Position numbers and translations under genes: made by a program
Assembly (NCBI RefSeq): GCF_051014445.1
Contig: NW_027488365.1
Span: 42,604,001 to 42,668,000 of the forward strand
Direction of reading: 5' to 3'
Length of the DNA stretch: 64,000 nt
Source of the DNA: Colletes latitarsis
Lineage: Eukaryota > Arthropoda > Insecta > Hymenoptera > Colletidae
In this document: positions 11,036-25,080 of the stretch, one piece after another
Layout of the letters: each line of letters starts with the position of its first letter
How positions within the stretch are numbered: the first letter of the stretch is position 1
Notes under the pieces: model-generated
Seen by the model: the letters and a program-made list of their open reading frames with translations, nothing else
Database searches by the model: none
What the model was told of the DNA's origin: nothing

Positions 11036-14000
11036 ACACTGAAGCAGTCAATTAAACCTGGTTTCGATCAATATTTTAGAGGGCAACACCGGTTAGGTCT
11101 GGGTTAGGTCTGGGTTATGCCCGCATCTGGCTCATGATTTTGCCTTCTTCGCATACTTGTTGGCCAGATCCTGGGTTCTTTTCGTGTTTGAATCACGTAG
11201 TAATGTGGTAACACACTGAAGCAGTCAATTAAACCTGGTTTCGATCAATATTTTAGAGGATAACACCGGTAAGGTCTGGGTTAGGTCTGGGATATGCGCG
11301 CATCTGGCTTATACTATCTCCTTTTTCACAAACTTGTTGGCTAGATCCTGGGTTTTTTCGGGTTCGAATCACGTAGTAATGTGGTAACACACTGAAGCAG
11401 TCAACTAAACCTGGTTTCGATCAATATTTTAGAGGATAACACCGGTTAGGTCTGGGTTAGGTCTGGGATATGCGCGCATCTGGCTTATACTTTCTCCTTT
11501 TTCGCAAACTTGTTGGCTAGATCCTGGGTTTTTTTCGTGATTGAATCATGTAGTAATGTGGTAACACACTGAAGCAGTCAATCAAACCTGGTTTCGATCA
11601 ATATTTTAGAGGATAACACCGGTTAGGTCTGGGTTAGGTCTGGGATATGCGCGCATCTGGCTTATACTTTCACATTCTTCGCATTCTTCTTGGCCAGATC
11701 CTGGGTTTTTTTCGTGTTTGAATCACGTAGTAATGTGGTAACACAATGAAGCAGTCAATTAACCCTGGTTTCGATCCATATTTTGGAGGATAACACCGGT
11801 TAGGTCTGGGTAAGGTCTGGGTTATGCCCGCATCTGGCTCATGATTTTGCCTTTTTCGCATACTTGTTGGCCGGATCCTGGGTTTTTTCGTGTTTGAATC
11901 ACGTAGGAATGTGGCAACACAATGAAGCAGTCAATTAACCCTGGTTTCGATCAATATTTTGGAGGATAACACCGGTTAGGTATGGGTTAGGTCTGGGTAT
12001 TGCCCGCATCTGGCTCATGATTTTTGCCTTTTTCGCAAACTTGTTGGCCAGATCCTGGGTTTTTTCCGTGTTTGAATCACGTAGTAATGTTGTAGCACAC
12101 TGAGGCAGTCAATTAAACCTGGTTTCGATCAATATTTTAGAGGATAACACCGGTTAGGTGTGGGTTAGGTCTGGGATATGCGCGCATCTGGCATACACTT
12201 TCGCCTTTTTCGCAAACTTGTTGGCTGGATCCTGGGTTTTTTTCGGGTTTGAATAACGCAGTAATGTGGTACCACACTGAAGCAGTCAATTAAATCTGGT
12301 TTCGATCAATATTTTAGAGGATAGCACCGGTTAGGTCTGGGTTTCGTCTGGGTTATGCCCGCATCTGGCTAATGATTTTGCCTTCTTCGCATACTTGTTG
12401 GCCAGATCCTGGGTTCTTTTCGTGTTTGAATCACGTAGTAATGTGGTAACACACTGAAGCAGTCAATTAAACCTGGTTTCGATCAATATTATAGAGGATA
12501 ACACCGGTTAGGTCTGGGTTAGGTCTGGGTTATGCCCGCATCTGGCTTATACTTTCGCCTTTTTCGCAAACTTGTTGGCTAGATCCTGGGTTTTTTTCGG
12601 GTTTGAATCACGTGGTAATGTGGTACGACACAGAAACAATTCATTAAACCTGGATTCGGACAGTATTTTAGAGGATAACACCGGTTAGGTCTGGGTTAGG
12701 TCTTGGATATGCGCGCATCTGGCTTATACCTTCTCCTTTTTCGCAAACTTGTGGGCTAGATCCTGGGAATTTTCGGGTTCGAATCACGTAGTAATGTGGT
12801 AACACACTGAAGCAGTCAATTAAACCTGGTTTCGATCAATATTTTAGAGGATAACACCGGTTAGGTCTGGGTTAGGTCTGGGATATGCGCGCATCTGGCT
12901 AATGATTTTGCCTTCTTCGCATACTTGTTGGCCAGATCCTGGGGTTTTTTCGTGTTTGAATCACGTAGTAATGTGGTAACACACTGAAGCAGTCAACTAA
13001 ACCTGGTTTCGATCCATATTTTGGAGGATAACACCGGTTAGGTCTGGGTAAGGTCTGGGTTATGCCCGCATCTGGCTCATGATTTTGCCTTTTTCGCATA
13101 CTTGTTGGACGGATCCTGGGTTTTTTTCGTGTTTGAATCACGTAGTAATGTGGTAACACAATGAAGCAGTCAATTAACCCTGGTTTCGATCAATATTTTG
13201 GAGGATAACACCGGTCAGGTCTGGGTAAGGTCTGGGTTATGCCCGCATCTGGCTCATGATTATGCCTTAATCGCAAACTTGTTGGCCAGATCCTGGGTTT
13301 TTTCCGTGTTTGAATCACGTAGTAATGTTGTAGGACACTGAGGCAGTCAATTAAACCTGGTTTCGATCAATATTTTAGAGGATAACACCGGTTAGGTCTG
13401 GGTTAGGTCTGGGTTATGCCCGCATCTGGCTTATACTTTCGCCTTTTTCGCAAACTTGTTGGCTAGATCCTGGGTTTTTTTCGTGTTTGAATCACGTAGT
13501 AATGTGGTAACACAATGAAGCAGTCAATTAACCCTGGTTTCGATCAATATTTTGTAGGATAACACCGGTTAGGTCTGGCTTAGGTCTGTGTTATACCCGC
13601 ATCTGGCTCATGATTTTGCCTTCTTCGCATACTTGTTGGCCAGATCCTGGGTTCGTTTCGTGTTTGAATCACGTAGGAATGTGGTAACACACTGAAGCAG
13701 TCAATTAAACCTGGTTTCGATCAATATTTCACAGGATAACACCGGTTAGGTCTGGGTCAGGTCGGGGATATGCGCGTATCTGGCATATACTTTTGCCTTT
13801 TTCGCAATCTTGTTGGCTAGATCCTGGGTTTTTTTCGCGATTGAATCACGTAGTAATGTGGTGACACACTGGAGCAGTCAATCAAACCTGGTTTCGATCA
13901 ATATTTTAGAGGATAACACCGGTTAGGTCTGGGTTCGGTCTGAGATATGCGCGCATCTGGCATATACTATCGCCTTTTTCGCAAACTTGTTGGCTAGATC

Positions 14001-16599
14001 CTGGGTTTTTTCCGTGTTTGAATCACGTAGTAATGTGGTACCACACTGAGGTAGTCAATTAAACCTGGTTTCGATCAATATTTCAGAGGATAACACCGGT
14101 TAGGTCTGGGTTAGGTCCGGGATATGCCCGCATCTGGCTCATGATTTTGCCTTCTTCGCATACTTGTTGGCCAGATCCTGGGTTTTTTTCGTGTTTGAAT
14201 CACGTAGTAATGTGGTAACACACTGAAGCAGTCAATTAAACCTGGTTTCGATCAATATTTTAGAGGATAACACCGGTTAGGTCTGGGTTAGGTCTGGGTT
14301 ATGCCCGCATCTGGCTCATGATTTCGCCTTCTTCGCATACTTGTTGGCCAGATCCTGGGTTTTTTCCGTGTTCGAATCACGTAGTAGTGTGGTAACACAC
14401 TGAAGCAGTCAATTATCCTGGTTTCGATCAATATTTTAGAGGATAACACCGGTTAGGTCTGGGTTAGGTCTGGGATATGCGCGCATCTGGCATATACTTT
14501 CGCCTTTTTCGCAAACTTGTTGGCTAGATCCTGGGTTTTTTTCGTGATTGAATCACGTAGTAATGTGGTAACACACTGAGGCTGTCAATTAAACCTGGTT
14601 TCGATCAATATTTTAGAGGATAACGCCGGTTAGGTCTGGGTCAGATCTGGGAAATGCGCGCATCTGGCTTATACTTTCTCCTTTTTCACAAACTTGTTGG
14701 CTAGATCCTGGGTTTTTTCGGGTTCGAATCACGTAGTAGTGTGGTAACACACTGAAGCAGTCAATTATCCTGGTTTCGATCAATATTTTAGAGGATAACA
14801 CCGGTTAGGTCTGGGTTAGGTCCGGGATATGCCCGCATCTGGCTCATGATTTTGCCTTCTTCGCATACTTGTTGGCCAGATCCTGGGTTTCTTTCGTGTT
14901 TGAATCACGTAGTAATGTGGTAACACAATGAAGCAGTCAATTAAACCTGGTTTCGATCAATATTTTGGAGGATAACACCGGTCAGGTCTGGGTAAGGTCT
15001 GGGTTATGCCCGCATCTGGCTCATGATTATGCCTTAATCGCAAACTTGTTGGTCAGATCCTGCGTTTTTTCCGTGTTTGAATCACGTAGTAATGTTGTAG
15101 GACACTGAGGCAGTCAATTAAACCTGGTTTCGATCAATATTTTAGAGGATAACACCGGTTAGGTCTGGGTTAGGTCTGGGTTATGCCCGCATCTGGCTTA
15201 TACTTTCGCCTTTTTCGCAAACTTGTTGGCTAGATCCTGGGTTTTTTTCGTGTTTGAATCACGTAGTAATGTGGTAACACACTGAGGCAGTCAATTAAAC
15301 CTGGTTTCGATCAATATTTTAGAGGATAACGCCGGTTAGGTCTGGGTTAGATCTGGGAAATGCGCGCATCTGGCTTATACTTTCTCCTTTTTCACAAACT
15401 TGTTGGCTAGATCCTGGGTTTTTTCGGGTTCGAATCACGTAGTAGTGTGGTAACACACTGAAGCAGTCAATTATCCTGGTTTCGATCAATATTTTAGAGG
15501 ATAACACCGGTTAGGTCTGGGTTAGGTCTGGGATATGCGCGCATCTGGCATATACTTTCGCCTTTTTCGCAAACTTGTTGGCTAGATCCTGGGTTTTTTT
15601 CGTGATTGAATCACGTAGTAATGTGGTAACACACTGAAGCAGTCAATCAAACCTGGTTTCGATCAATATTTTAGAGGATAACACCGGTTAGGTCTGGGTT
15701 AGGTCTGGGATATGCGCGCATCTGGCATATACTTTCGCCTTTTTCGCAAACTTGTTGGCTAGATCCTGGGTTTCTTTCGTGTTTGAATCACGTAGTAATG
15801 TGGTAACACAATGAAGCAGTCAATTAACCCTGGTTTCGATCAATATTTTAGAGGATAACACCGGTTAGGTCTGGGCTAGGTCTGGGATATGCGCGCATCT
15901 GGCATATACTTTCGCCTTTTTCGCAAACTTGTTGGCTAGATCCTGGGTTTTTTCCGTGTTTGAATCACGTAGAAATGTGGTACCACAATGAAGCAGTCAA
16001 TTAAACCTGGTTTCGATCAATATTTCAGAGGATAACACCGGTTAGGTCTGGGTTAGGTCTGGGATATGCGCGCATCTGGCATATACTTTTGCCTTTATCG
16101 CAAACTTGTTGGCTAGATCCTGGGTTTTTTTCGTGTTTGAATCACGTAGTAATGTGGTAACACAATGAAGCAGTCAATTAACCCTGGTTTCGATCAATAT
16201 TTTGGAGGATAACACCGGTCAGGTCTGGGTAAGGTCTGGGTTATGCCCGCATCTGGCTCATGATTATGCCTTAATCGCAAACTTGTTGGCCAGATCCTGG
16301 GTTTCTTCCGTGTTTGAATCACGTAGTAATGTTGTAGGACACTGAGGCAGTCAATTAAACCTGGTTTCGATCAATATTTTAGAGGATAATACCGGTTAGG
16401 TCTGGGTTAGGTCTGGGTTATGCCCGCATCTGGCTTATACTTTCGTCTTTTTCGCAAACTTGTTGGCTAGATCCTGGGTTTTTTTCGTGTTTGAATCACG
16501 TAGTAATGTGGTAACACAATGAAGCAGTCAATTAACCCTGGCTTCGATCAATATTTTGGAGGATAACACCGGTTAGGTCTGGCTTAGGTCTGGGTTATA
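11036..16599 (+). repeat. Mixed satellite monomers, including a ~706-bp (4-monomer) repeat
   Basis: Satellite only. The first part repeats the 1-2.9 kb and 5.3-7.4 kb blocks. A monomer class with a 3-bp deletion (CAATTATCCTGG instead of CAATTAAACCTGG) and GGGTTCGAATC first becomes common here, at ~14,410, 14,760 and 15,470. The long open stretches at 14,613 and 15,319 mark two copies 706 bp apart, which is four monomers. Confidence 0.75.
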
Positions 16600-19500
16600 C
16601 CCGCATCTGGCTCATGATTTTGCCTTCTTCGCATACTTGTTGGCCAGATCCTGGGTTTTTTTCGTGTTTGAATCACGTAGGAATGTGGTAACACACTGAA
16701 GCAGTCAATTAAACCTGGTTTCGATCAATATTTCAGAGGATAACACCGGTTAGGTCTGGGTTAGGTCGGGGATATGCGCGCATCTGGCATATACTTTTGC
16801 CTTTTTCGCAAACTTGTTGGCTAGATCCTGGGTTTTTTTCGTGATTGAATCACGTAGTAATGTGGTAACACACTGAGGTAGTCAATTAAACCTGGTTTCG
16901 ATCAATATTTCAGAGGATAACACCGGTTAGGTCTGGGTTAGGTCTGGGTTATGCCCGCATCTGGCTCATGATTTTGCCTTCTTCGCATACTTGTTTGCCA
17001 GATCCTGGGTTTTTTTCGTGTTTGAATCACGTGGTAATGTGGTACGACACAGAAACAATTCATTAAACCTGGATTCGGACAGTATTTTAGAGGATAACAC
17101 CGGTTAGGTCTGGGTTAGGTCTTGGATATGCGCGCATCTGGCTTATACTTTCTCCTTTTTCGCAAACTTGTGGGCTAGATCCTGGGAATTTTCGGGTTCG
17201 AATCACGTAGTAATGTGGTAACACACTGAAGCAGTCAATTAAACCTGGTTTCGATCAATATTTTAGAGGATAACACCGGTTAGGTCTGGGTTAGGTCTGG
17301 GATATGCGCGCATCTGGCATATACTTTTGCCTTTATCGCAAACTTGTTGACTAGATCCTGGGGTTTTTTCGTGATTGAATCACGTAGTAATGTGGTAACA
17401 CACTGGAGCAGTCAATCAAACCTGGTTTCGATCAATATGTTAGAGGATAACACCGGTTAGGTCTGGGTTAGGTCTGGGATATGCGCGCATCTGGCATATA
17501 CTTTCGCCATTTTCGCAAACTTGTTGGCTAGATCCTGGGTTTTTTCCGTGTTTGTATCACGTAGTAATGTGGTACCACACTCAGGTAGTCAATTAAACCT
17601 GGTTTCGATGAATATTTCAGAGGATAACACCGGTTAGGTCTGGGTTAGGTCCGGGATATGCCCGCATCTGGCTTATACTTTCTCCTTTTTCGCAAACTTG
17701 TTGGCTAGATCCTGGGTTTTTTCCGTGTTTGAATCACGTAGTAATGTTGTAGGACACTGAGGCAGTCAATTAAACCTGGTTTCGATCAATATTTTAGAGG
17801 ATAACACCGGTTAGGTCTGGGTTAGGTCTGGGTTATGCCCGCATCTGGCTTATGCTTTCGCCTTTTTCGCAAACTTGTTGGCTAGATCCTGGGTTTTTTT
17901 CGTGTTTGAATCACGTAGTAATGTGGTAACACAATGAAGCAGTCAATTAACCCTTGTTTCGATCAATATTTTGGAGGATAACACCGGTTAGGTCTGGGTT
18001 AGGTCTGGGTTATGCCCGCATCTGGCTCATGATTTTGCCTTTTTCGCAAACTTGTTGGCCAGATCTTGGGTTTTTTTCGTGTTTGAATCACGTAGTAATG
18101 TGGTCCCACACTGAGGCAGTCAATTAAACCTGGTTTCGATCAATATTTTAGAGGATAACGCCGGTTAGGTCTGGGTTAGGTCTGGGAAATGCGCGCCTCT
18201 GGCTTATACTTTCGCCTTTTTCGCAAACTTGTTGGCTAGATCCTGGGTTTTTTTCGTGTTTGAATCACGTAGTAATGTGGTAACACAATGAAGCAGTCAA
18301 TTAAACCTGGTTTCGATGAATATTTTAGAGGATAACGCCGGTTAGGTCTGGGTTAGACCTGGGAAATGCGCGCATCTGGCTTATACTTTCTCCTTTTTCG
18401 CAAACTTGTTGGCTAGATCCTGGGTTTTTTCGGGTTCGAATCACGTAGTAATGTGGTAACACACTGAAGCAGTCAATTAAACCTGGTTTCGATCAATATT
18501 TTAGAGGATAACACCGGTTAGGTCTGGGTTAGGTCTGGGATATGCGCGCATCTGGCTTATACTTTTTCTTTTTTCGCAAACTTGTTGGCTAGATCCTGGG
18601 TTTTTTTCGTGATTGAATCACGTAGTAATGAGGTAACACACTGAAGCAGTCAATCAAACCTGGTTTCGATCAATATTTTAGAGGATAACACCGGTTAGGT
18701 CTGGGTTAGGTCTGGGATATGCGCGCATCTGGCTTATACTTTCACCTTCTTCGCATTCTTGTTGGCCAGATCCTGGGTTTTTTTCGTGTTTGAATCACGT
18801 AGTAATGTGGTTACACAATGAAGCAGTCAATTAACCCTGGTTTCGATCCATATTTTGGAGGATAACACCGGTTAGGTCTGGGTAAGGTCTGGGTTATGCC
18901 CGCATCTGGCTCATGATTTTGCCTTTTTCGCATACTTGTTGGCCGGATCCTGGGTTTTTTTCGTGTTTGAATCACGTAGTAATGTGGTAACACAATGAAG
19001 CAGTCAATTAACCCTGGTTTCGATCAATATTTTGGAGGATAACACCGGTCAGGTCTGGGTAAGGTCTGGGTTATGCCCGCATCTGGCTCATGATTATGCC
19101 TTCTTCGCAAACTTGTTGGCCAGATCCTGGGTTTTTTCCGTGTTTGAATCACGTAGTAATGTTGTAGGACACTGAGGCAGTCAATTAAACCTGGTTTCGA
19201 TCAATATTTTAGAGGATAACACCGGTTAGGTCTGGGTTAGGTCTGGGTTATGCCCGCATCTGGCTCATGATTTTGCCTTCTTCGCATACTTGTTGGCCAG
19301 ATCCTGGGTTTTTTTCGTGTTTGAATCACGTAGGAATGTGGTAACACACTGAAGCAGTCAATTAAACCTGGTTTCGATCAATATTTCAGAGGATAACACC
19401 GGTTAGGTCTGGGTTAGGTCGGGGATATGCGCGCATCTGGCATATACTTTTGCCTTTTTCGCAAACTTGTTGGCTAGATCCTGGGTTTTTTTCGTGATTG

Positions 19501-21906
19501 AATCACGTAGTAATGTGGTAACACACTGAGGTAGTCAATTAAACCTGGTTTCGATCAATATTTCAGAGGATAACACCGGTTAGGTCTGGGTTAGGTCTGG
19601 GTTATGCCCGCATCTGGCTCATGATTTTGCCTTCTTCGCATACTTGTTTGCCAGATCCTGGGTTTTTTTCGTGTTTGAATCACGTGGTAATGTGGTACGA
19701 CACAGAAACAATTCATTAAACCTGGATTCGGACAGTATTTTAGAGGATAACACCGGTTAGGTCTGGGTTAGGTCTTGGATATGCGCGCATCTGGCTTATA
19801 CTTTCTCCTTTTTCGCAAACTTGTGGGCTAGATCCTGGGAATTTTCGGGTTCGAATCACGTAGTAATGTGGTAACACACTGAAGCAGTCAATTAAACCTG
19901 GTTTCGATCAATATTTTAGAGGATAACACCGGTTAGGTCTGGGTTAGGTCTGGGATATGCGCGCATCTGGCATATACTTTTGCCTTTATCGCAAACTTGT
20001 TGACTAGATCCTGGGGTTTTTTCGTGATTGAATCACGTAGTAATGTGGTAACACACTGGAGCAGTCAATCAAACCTGGTTTCGATCAATATGTTAGAGGA
20101 TAACACCGGTTAGGTCTGGGTTAGGTCTGGGATATGCGCGCATCTGGCATATACTTTCGCCATTTTCGCAAACTTGTTGGCTAGATCCTGGGTTTTTTCC
20201 GTGTTTGTATCACGTAGTAATGTGGTACCACACTCAGGTAGTCAATTAAACCTGGTTTCGATGAATATTTCAGAGGATAACACCGGTTAGGTCTGGGTTA
20301 GGTCCGGGATATGCCCGCATCTGGCTTATACTTTCTCCTTTTTCGCAAACTTGTTGGCTAGATCCTGGGTTTTTTCCGTGTTTGAATCACGTAGTAATGT
20401 TGTAGGACACTGAGGCAGTCAATTAAACCTGGTTTCGATCAATATTTTAGAGGATAACACCGGTTAGGTCTGGGTTAGGTCTGGGTTATGCCCGCATCTG
20501 GCTTATGCTTTCGCCTTTTTCGCAAACTTGTTGGCTAGATCCTGGGTTTTTTTCGTGTTTGAATCACGTAGTAATGTGGTAACACAATGAAGCAGTCAAT
20601 TAACCCTTGTTTCGATCAATATTTTGGAGGATAACACCGGTTAGGTCTGGGTTAGGTCTGGGTTATGCCCGCATCTGGCTCATGATTTTGCCTTTTTCGC
20701 AAACTTGTTGGCCAGATCTTGGGTTTTTTTCGTGTTTGAATCACGTAGTAATGTGGTCCCACACTGAGGCAGTCAATTAAACCTGGTTTCGATCAATATT
20801 TTAGAGGATAACGCCGGTTAGGTCTGGGTTAGGTCTGGGAAATGCGCGCCTCTGGCTTATACTTTCGCCTTTTTCGCAAACTTGTTGGCTAGATCCTGGG
20901 TTTTTTTCGTGTTTGAATCACGTAGTAATGTGGTAACACAATGAAGCAGTCAATTAAACCTGGTTTCGATGAATATTTTAGAGGATAACGCCGGTTAGGT
21001 CTGGGTTAGACCTGGGAAATGCGCGCATCTGGCTTATACTTTCTCCTTTTTCGCAAACTTGTTGGCTAGATCCTGGGTTTTTTCGGGTTCGAATCACGTA
21101 GTAATGTGGTAACACACTGAAGCAGTCAATTAAACCTGGTTTCGATCAATATTTTAGAGGATAACACCGGTTAGGTCTGGGTTAGGTCTGGGATATGCGC
21201 GCATCTGGCTTATACTTTTTCTTTTTTCGCAAACTTGTTGGCTAGATCCTGGGTTTTTTTCGTGATTGAATCACGTAGTAATGAGGTAACACACTGAAGC
21301 AGTCAATCAAACCTGGTTTCGATCAATATTTTAGAGGATAACACCGGTTAGGTCTGGGTTAGGTCTGGGATATGCGCGCATCTGGCTTATACTTTCACCT
21401 TCTTCGCATTCTTGTTGGCCAGATCCTGGGTTTTTTTCGTGTTTGAATCACGTAGTAATGTGGTTACACAATGAAGCAGTCAATTAACCCTGGTTTCGAT
21501 CCATATTTTGGAGGATAACACCGGTTAGGTCTGGGTAAGGTCTGGGTTATGCCCGCATCTGGCTCATGATTTTGCCTTTTTCGCATACTTGTTGGCCGGA
21601 TCCTGGGTTTTTTTCGTGTTTGAATCACGTAGTAATGTGGTAACACAATGAAGCAGTCAATTAACCCTGGTTTCGATCAATATTTTGGAGGATAACACCG
21701 GTCAGGTCTGGGTAAGGTCTGGGTTATGCCCGCATCTGGCTCATGATTATGCCTTCTTCGCAAACTTGTTGGCCAGATCCTGGGTTTTTTCCGTGTTTGA
21801 ATCACGTAGTAATGTTGTAGGACACTGAGGCAGTCAATTAAACCTGGTTTCGATCAATATTTTAGAGGATAACACCGGTTAGGTCTGGGTTAGGTCTGGG
21901 TTATGC
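16600..21906 (+). repeat. Higher-order repeat, period 2,653 bp (15 monomers), two tandem copies
   Basis: Copy one, ~16,600-19,253, is followed directly by copy two, ~19,253-21,906. The landmarks at 16,632 and 19,285, the CTTTATCGCA variant at 17,331 and 19,984, and the TTACACAATGAAG block near 18,811 and 21,464 all keep the same 2,653-bp spacing. Identity looks close to complete by eye, which suggests a recent tandem duplication or gene-conversion event. Confidence 0.88.
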
Positions 21907-22200
21907 CCGCATCTGGCTTATGCTTTCGCCTTTTTCGCAAACTTGTTGGCTAGATCCTGGGTTTTTTTCGTGTTTGAATCACGTAGTAATGTGGTAACAC
22001 AATGAAGCAGTCAATTAACCCTTGTTTCGATCAATATTTTGGAGGATAACACCGGTTAGGTCTGGGTTAGGTCTGGGTTATGCCCGCATCTGGCTCATGA
22101 TTTTGCCTTTTTCGCAAACTTGTTGGCCAGATCTTGGGTTTTTTTCGTGTTTGAATCACGTAGTAATGTGGTCCCACACTGAGGCAGTCAATTAAACCTG

Positions 22201-25080
22201 GTTTCGATGAATATTTTAGAGGATAACGCCGGTTAGGTCTGGGTTAGACCTGGGAAATGCGCGCATCTGGCTTATACTTTCGCCTTTTTCGCAATCTTGT
22301 TGGCTAGAACCTGGGTTTTTTTCGTGTTTGAATCACGTAGTAATGTGGTAACACACTGAAGCAGTCAATTAAACCTGGTTTCGATCAACATTTTAGAGGA
22401 TAACGCCGGTTAGGTCTGGGTTAGATCTGGGAAATGCGCGCATCTGACTTATACTTTCTCCTTTTTCACAAACTTGTTGGCTAGATCCTGGGTTTTTTCG
22501 GGTTCGAATCACGTAGTAGTGTGGTAACACACTGAAGCAGTCAATTATCCTGGTTTCGATCAATATTTTAGAGGATAACACTGGTTAGGTCTGGGTTAGG
22601 TCTGGGATATGCGCGCATCTGGCGTATACTTTCGCCTTTTTCGCAAACTTGTTGGCTAGATCCTGGGTTTTTTCCGTGTTTGAATCACGTAGTAATGTGG
22701 TACCACACTGAGGTAGTCAATTAAACCTGGTTTCGATCAATATTTCAGAGGATAACACCGGTTAGGTCTGGGTTAGGTCCGGGATATGCCCGCATCTGGC
22801 TCATGATTTTGCCTTCTTCGCATACTTGTTGGCCAGATCCTGGGTTTTTTTCGTGTTTGAATCACGTAGTAATGTGGTAACACACTGAAGCAGTCAATTA
22901 AACCTGGTTTCGATCAATATTTTAGAGGATAACACCGGTTAGGTCTGGGTTAGGTCTGGGTTATGCCCGCATCTGGCGAATGATTTTGCCTTCTTCGCAT
23001 ACTTGTTGACCAGATCCTGGGTTTTTTCGGGTCGAATCACGTAGTAGTGTGGTAACACACTGAAGCAGTCAATTATCCTGGTTTCGATCAATATTTTAGA
23101 GGATAACGCCGGTTAGGTCTGGGTTAGATCTGGGAAATGCGCGCATCTGGCTTATACTTTCTCCTTTTTCACACACTTGTTGGCTAGATCCTGGGTTTTT
23201 TCGGGTTCGAATCACGTAGTAGTGTGGTAACACACTGAAGCAGTCAATTAACCCTGGTTTCGATGAATATTTTAGAGGATAACGCCGGTTAGGTCTGGGT
23301 TAGACCTGGGAAATGCGCGCATCTGGCTTATACTTTCGCCTTTTTCGCAAACTTGTTGGCTAGAACCTGGGTTTTTTTCGTGTTTGAATCACGTAGTAAT
23401 GTGGTAACACACTGAAGCAGTCAATTAAACCTGGTTTCGATCAACATTTCAGAGGATAACGCCGGTTAGGTCTGGGTTAGATCTGGGAAATGCGCGCATC
23501 TGACTTATACTTTCTCCTTTTTCACAAACTTGTTGGCTAGATCCTGGGTTTTTTCGGGTTCGAATCACGTAGTAGTGTGGTAACACACTGAAGCAGTCAA
23601 TTATCCTGGTTTCGATCAATATTTTAGAGGATAACACCGGTTAGGTCTGGGTTAGGTCTGGGATATGCGCGCATCTGGCGTATACTTTCGCCTTTTTCGC
23701 AAACTTGTTGGCTAGATCCTGGGTTTTTTCCGTGTTTGAATCACGTAGTAATGTGGTACCACACTGAGGTAGTCAATTAAACCTGGTTTCGATCAATATT
23801 TCAGAGGATAACACCGGTTAGGTCTGGGTTAGGTCCGGGATATGCCCGCATCTGGCTCATGATTTTGCCTTCTTCGCATACTTGTTGGCCAGATCCTGGG
23901 TTTTTTTCGTGTTTGAATCACGTAGTAATGTGGTAACACACTGAAGCAGTCAATTAAACCTGGTTTCGATCAATATTTTAGAGGATAACACCGGTTAGGA
24001 CTGGGTTAGGTCTGGGTTATGCCCGCATCTGGCGAATGATTTTGCCTTCTTCGCATACTTGTTGACCAGATCCTGGGTTTTTTCGGGTCGAATCACGTAG
24101 TAGTGTGGTAACACACTGAAGCAGTCAATTATCCTGGTTTCGATCAATATTTTAGAGGATAACGCCGGTTAGGTCTGGGTTAGATCTGGGAAATGCGCGC
24201 ATCTGGCTTATACTTTTTCCTTTTTCACAAACTTGTTGGCTAGATCCTGGGTTTTTTCGGGTTCGAATCACGTAGTAGTGTGGTAACACACTGAAGCAGT
24301 CAATTAACCCTGGTTTCGATCAATATTTTGGAGGATAACACCGGTTAGGTATGGGTTAGGTCTGGGTTATGCCCGCATCTGGCTTATACTTTCGCCTTTT
24401 TCGCAAACTTGCTGGCTAGATCCTGGGATTTTTTCGTGTTTGAATCACGTTGTAATGTGGTAACACACTGATGCAGTCAATTAAACCTGGTTTCGATCAA
24501 CATTTTAGAGGATAACGCCGGTTAGGTCTGGGTTAGATCTGGGAAATGCGCGCATCTGACTTATACTTTCTCCTTTTTCACAAACTTGTTGGCTAGATCC
24601 TGGGTTTTTTCGGGTTCGAATCACGTAGTAGTGTGGCAACACACTGAAGCAGTCAATTATCCTGGTTTCGATCAATATTTTAGAGGATAACACCGGTTAG
24701 GTCTGGGTTAGGTCTGGGATATGCGCGCATCTGGCGTATACTTTCGCCTTTTTCGCAAACTTGTTGGCTAGATCCTGGGTTTTTTCCGTGTTTGAATCAC
24801 GTAGTAATGTTGTACCACACTGAGGTAGTCAATTAAACCTGGTTTCGATCAATATTTCAGAGGATAACACCGGTTAGGTCTGGGTTAGGTCCGGGATATG
24901 CCCGCATCTGGCTCATGATTTTGCCTTCTTCGCATACTTGTTGGCCAGATCCTGGGTTTTTTTCGTGTTTGAATCACGTAGTAATGTGGTAACACACTGA
25001 AGCAGTCAATTAAACCTGGTTTCGATCAATATTTTAGAGGATAACACCGGTTAGGTCTGGGTTAGGTCTGGGTTATGCCC
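22201..25080 (+). repeat. Higher-order repeat, period 1,056 bp (6 monomers), three copies
   Basis: The marker CATCTGACTTAT occurs at about 22,441, 23,497 and 24,553, exactly 1,056 bp apart. It lies in otherwise matching six-monomer units. The third copy has one replaced monomer (GGTATGGGTTAGG, CTTGCTGGC) near 24,310-24,480. The unit is 6 x 176 bp because one monomer has the 3-bp CAATTATCC deletion. Confidence 0.85.
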
